Assembly (NCBI GenBank): GCA_034687125.1
Contig: JAQGBZ010000619.1
Span: 1 to 26,233, forward strand
From: Neelides folsomi
Taxonomy: Eukaryota > Arthropoda > Collembola > Neelipleona > Neelidae
Direction: 5' to 3'
DNA: 26,233 nucleotides
The stretch's first letter is position 1, and every line of letters starts with the position of its first letter. The notes under the pieces are model-generated. The model searched no databases. It had not been told where the DNA came from and saw only the letters and a program-made list of their open reading frames with translations. Positions 24,752-26,233 of this stretch are shown piece after piece. Position numbers and translations under genes: made by a program.

Positions 24752-25588
24752 ATGATGTTACTTTACTTGTTATTTATTACTGCGATTTTAAATGGAATTC
24801 AAAGTGAAAATATTTTATTTCTTCTTCCAATCGCCACCAAAAGTGAAACAAATTTATTTTCTCCTTTGGCTGAAGCTTTAAGTGCCAAAGGTCATGAAGT
24901 GACTTATTTCTCCCCAACACCTCCGTCTATCAAAAGTCCAAAATTGATTCATTACAATATTGTGACTCCAATGGGCATGAAAGATTTCTTTGGCCAAGAA
25001 AGTTCCGGATTTCAACTTGAAGGTCGGTCGAAAGGAAAATTGATGGAAATAGTCAACTACAACATGTCAAAGATGACAGGAAGATGTCACGAGATTTATC
25101 AATCAAAAATATTTAAGGAAAATGTCCTGGAAAAAGGAAATCATTTTCATCTTGTCATTATGAGCGGATTTTTTAATTATTGCCTCAATGGAGTTTTGCA
25201 TATTCTCCAAGCTCCGTTTATATTGTTTACTTCGATGCCGGCCATGGCTTCCACTACTGATATTCTTGGGAATCCAATGCCCGCTTCCTTCGTTCCGATT
25301 TCCCTATTTGAATTTACAGACGATATGAATTTCGGCCAACGGGTTGTGAATTATGGATTTAATGAAATTTGTAAAATCTTGTTTGGATCAACTAGGACTG
25401 GAAAATTTTATGATCCAATTTATAGGCAATATCTTGGAGAATATTTACCTTCTTCGACTGAAATTGAGAAAAACGTTTCAATGATTTTTATGAACTCTCA
25501 TTATGCGTTGACTTTCCCAAGACCTCTTATGCCGGACTTGGTAGAAGTTGGAGGAATTCATTGCAAAGAAGCAAAAAAACTTGAACCT
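24752..25588 (+). CDS. UDP-glycosyltransferase, first exon (N-terminal half)
   Basis: ATG at 24752 to donor CCT|GTAATA at 25588 gives 279 codons in phase 0. UGTs transfer sugar from UDP-sugar to small lipophilic acceptors at the ER membrane (phase II detoxification). Residues 1-18 (MMLLYLLFITAILNGIQS) are the signal peptide, then ENILFLLPIATKSETNLFSP, the AEALSAKGHEVTYFSP strand-helix, HLVIMSGFFNYC, a central RTGKFYDPIYRQYLGEYLP block, and the end MNSHYALTFPRPLMPDLVEVGGIH, all typical of the acceptor-binding half of animal UGTs. The position where the family's catalytic His normally lies (KSH...PL) reads KSETNLFSPL here, so Glu32 or Thr33 instead of His. The UDP-sugar signature half is outside the window or lost; mobile elements follow in the intron. 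Confidence 0.9.
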
Positions 25589-25800
25589 GTAATATATATA
25601 ATCATTTTTAATAAAAAAAGATTCTAATGACCCACCCTGTATATATTTATGGTATATACTACCCTTTTGCAATATGGTTGGCGCGACTAGTTGCTTATTC
25701 TTATAAAAGAATTTAAAAGTATTATGAACTGTTAAATGAATAAAAGTAATATTGTATTGTTTTATTCATTTAACAATATAGTTTAACTATAAGAAATAAA
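25589..25800 (+). other. Start of UGT intron with transposon debris
   Basis: Directly after the donor, CTAATGACCCACCCTGTATA (25624-25643) looks like the outward right terminus of a mariner element (CAGGGTGGGTCATTA in reverse), with no matching left end nearby. A perfect 15-bp inverted repeat GTTAAATGAATAAAA / TTTTATTCATTTAAC follows at 25731-25745 and 25760-25774. Confidence 0.5.
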
Positions 25801-26233
25801 CGGCCTTATTCAATAACATTTGCTTAGCATTTACCTAAATTAGGATTTGCTCAGAACGATGCGTAAGTTAGGCAAATTGGAATTCAATAAACTTTTTTGC
25901 TTAGCAAATGGCTGGCTTAGCAAATCTTAAAGTTATGACTCAGAATCATGCGCGGTTTAAGCATTTTTTAATTAAAAAGGCTCCAACTTGAATTGTACTT
26001 TCACCAGTTACACTTTTCACACTTCCACTCAATCCTTAATTCTTCTTTATTAACTATTTATTTTTCATAAGTAAATATGTCTGATAGAAAAAGAAGTTGT
26101 AATTGGATAGAGAATGAGAAAGGTGTGTTAACTGAGGGAATTGCAAAAAGAATTGTATTTTTATTTTCAAATTGCAATTCGTCGAAGGCAACTCAAAAGT
26201 GGAATGAAATTTTGCAAGAAATAAATGCAGTTT
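25801..26233 (+). mobile_element. Probable PIF/Harbinger-like transposon, 5' end (runs off window)
   Basis: The sequence starting GGCCTTATTCAATAACATTT resembles Harbinger-type termini, and the subterminal region repeats GCTTAGCAAAT or its variants three times (25819-25829, 25897-25910, 25914-25926) and ATTCAATAA twice, as transposase-binding sites often do. About 275 bases further in, an ORF with a Myb/SANT-like DNA-binding pattern starts; such a protein is the second gene of many Harbinger elements. The other end and the transposase are beyond the window, so the assignment is tentative. Confidence 0.55.
26077..26233 (+). CDS. Myb/SANT-like DNA-binding protein, N-terminus (partial)
   Basis: ATG at 26077 is followed by 52 complete codons, open to the window end. 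The start MSDRKRSCNWIENEKGVLTE followed by a helix and TQKWNEILQEINAV has the spacing of Myb/SANT-like (zeste/trihelix-type) domains found in Harbinger elements and domesticated relatives: a Trp at residue 10 after a basic cluster, acidic-Lys-Leu helix one, and a second Trp at 42 in KWNEI. It probably binds the repeated subterminal motifs and helps recruit the transposase. Rest of the gene not visible. Confidence 0.6.
   Translation, partial: MSDRKRSCNWIENEKGVLTEGIAKRIVFLFSNCNSSKATQKWNEILQEINAV

Overview
This is a eukaryotic, intron-rich, AT-rich nuclear window. Short introns with GT..AG borders, animal-type UDP-glycosyltransferase with a signal peptide, clan-3-like microsomal P450s, small secreted ML-domain (NPC2-like) proteins and Gly-rich secreted proteins all point to an arthropod. 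A springtail-like or other non-chelicerate arthropod is my best guess, but the sequence alone does not prove it. Almost every gene had to be assembled by hand from several exons, and I checked reading phase at every junction given.

Layout, left to right. (1) 1-3741: the 3' end of one cytochrome P450 and a complete second P450 (521 aa), tandem copies on the + strand with identical intron positions. (2) 5317-10202, minus: a complete 13-exon malic enzyme (633 aa) whose fifth intron holds a 740-bp transposon remnant with ~140-bp inverted ends. (3) 11378-12346 and 13835-15023, both minus: two secreted ML/NPC2-like lipid-binding proteins, with small TA-flanked elements between and inside them. (4) 16969-19080, plus: an eight-exon ankyrin-repeat protein resembling ANKRD33, preceded by a cluster of CACGTA-type repeats and carrying a pogo-like element in one intron. 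(5) 19867-22159: two divergently transcribed Gly-rich secreted proteins that share signal-peptide/exon architecture and motifs, i.e. an inverted duplication. (6) 22314-23921, minus: a 63-aa secreted peptide and two unrecognised short coding segments. (7) 24752-end, plus: the first exon of a UDP-glycosyltransferase, whose following intron contains mobile-element debris and, at the window edge, the start of a Harbinger-like element with a Myb/SANT-type ORF.

Functionally, P450s and UGT are phase I and phase II detoxification enzymes and malic enzyme commonly supplies NADPH, but nothing indicates these neighbours are co-regulated. I did not find a convincing new multi-gene system. The most interesting items are a UGT whose usual catalytic His position appears to be Glu, the mirror-image Gly-rich gene pair with a 30-bp coding minisatellite, a dense cluster of ACGTG sites, and the set of non-autonomous DNA transposons sitting in introns.
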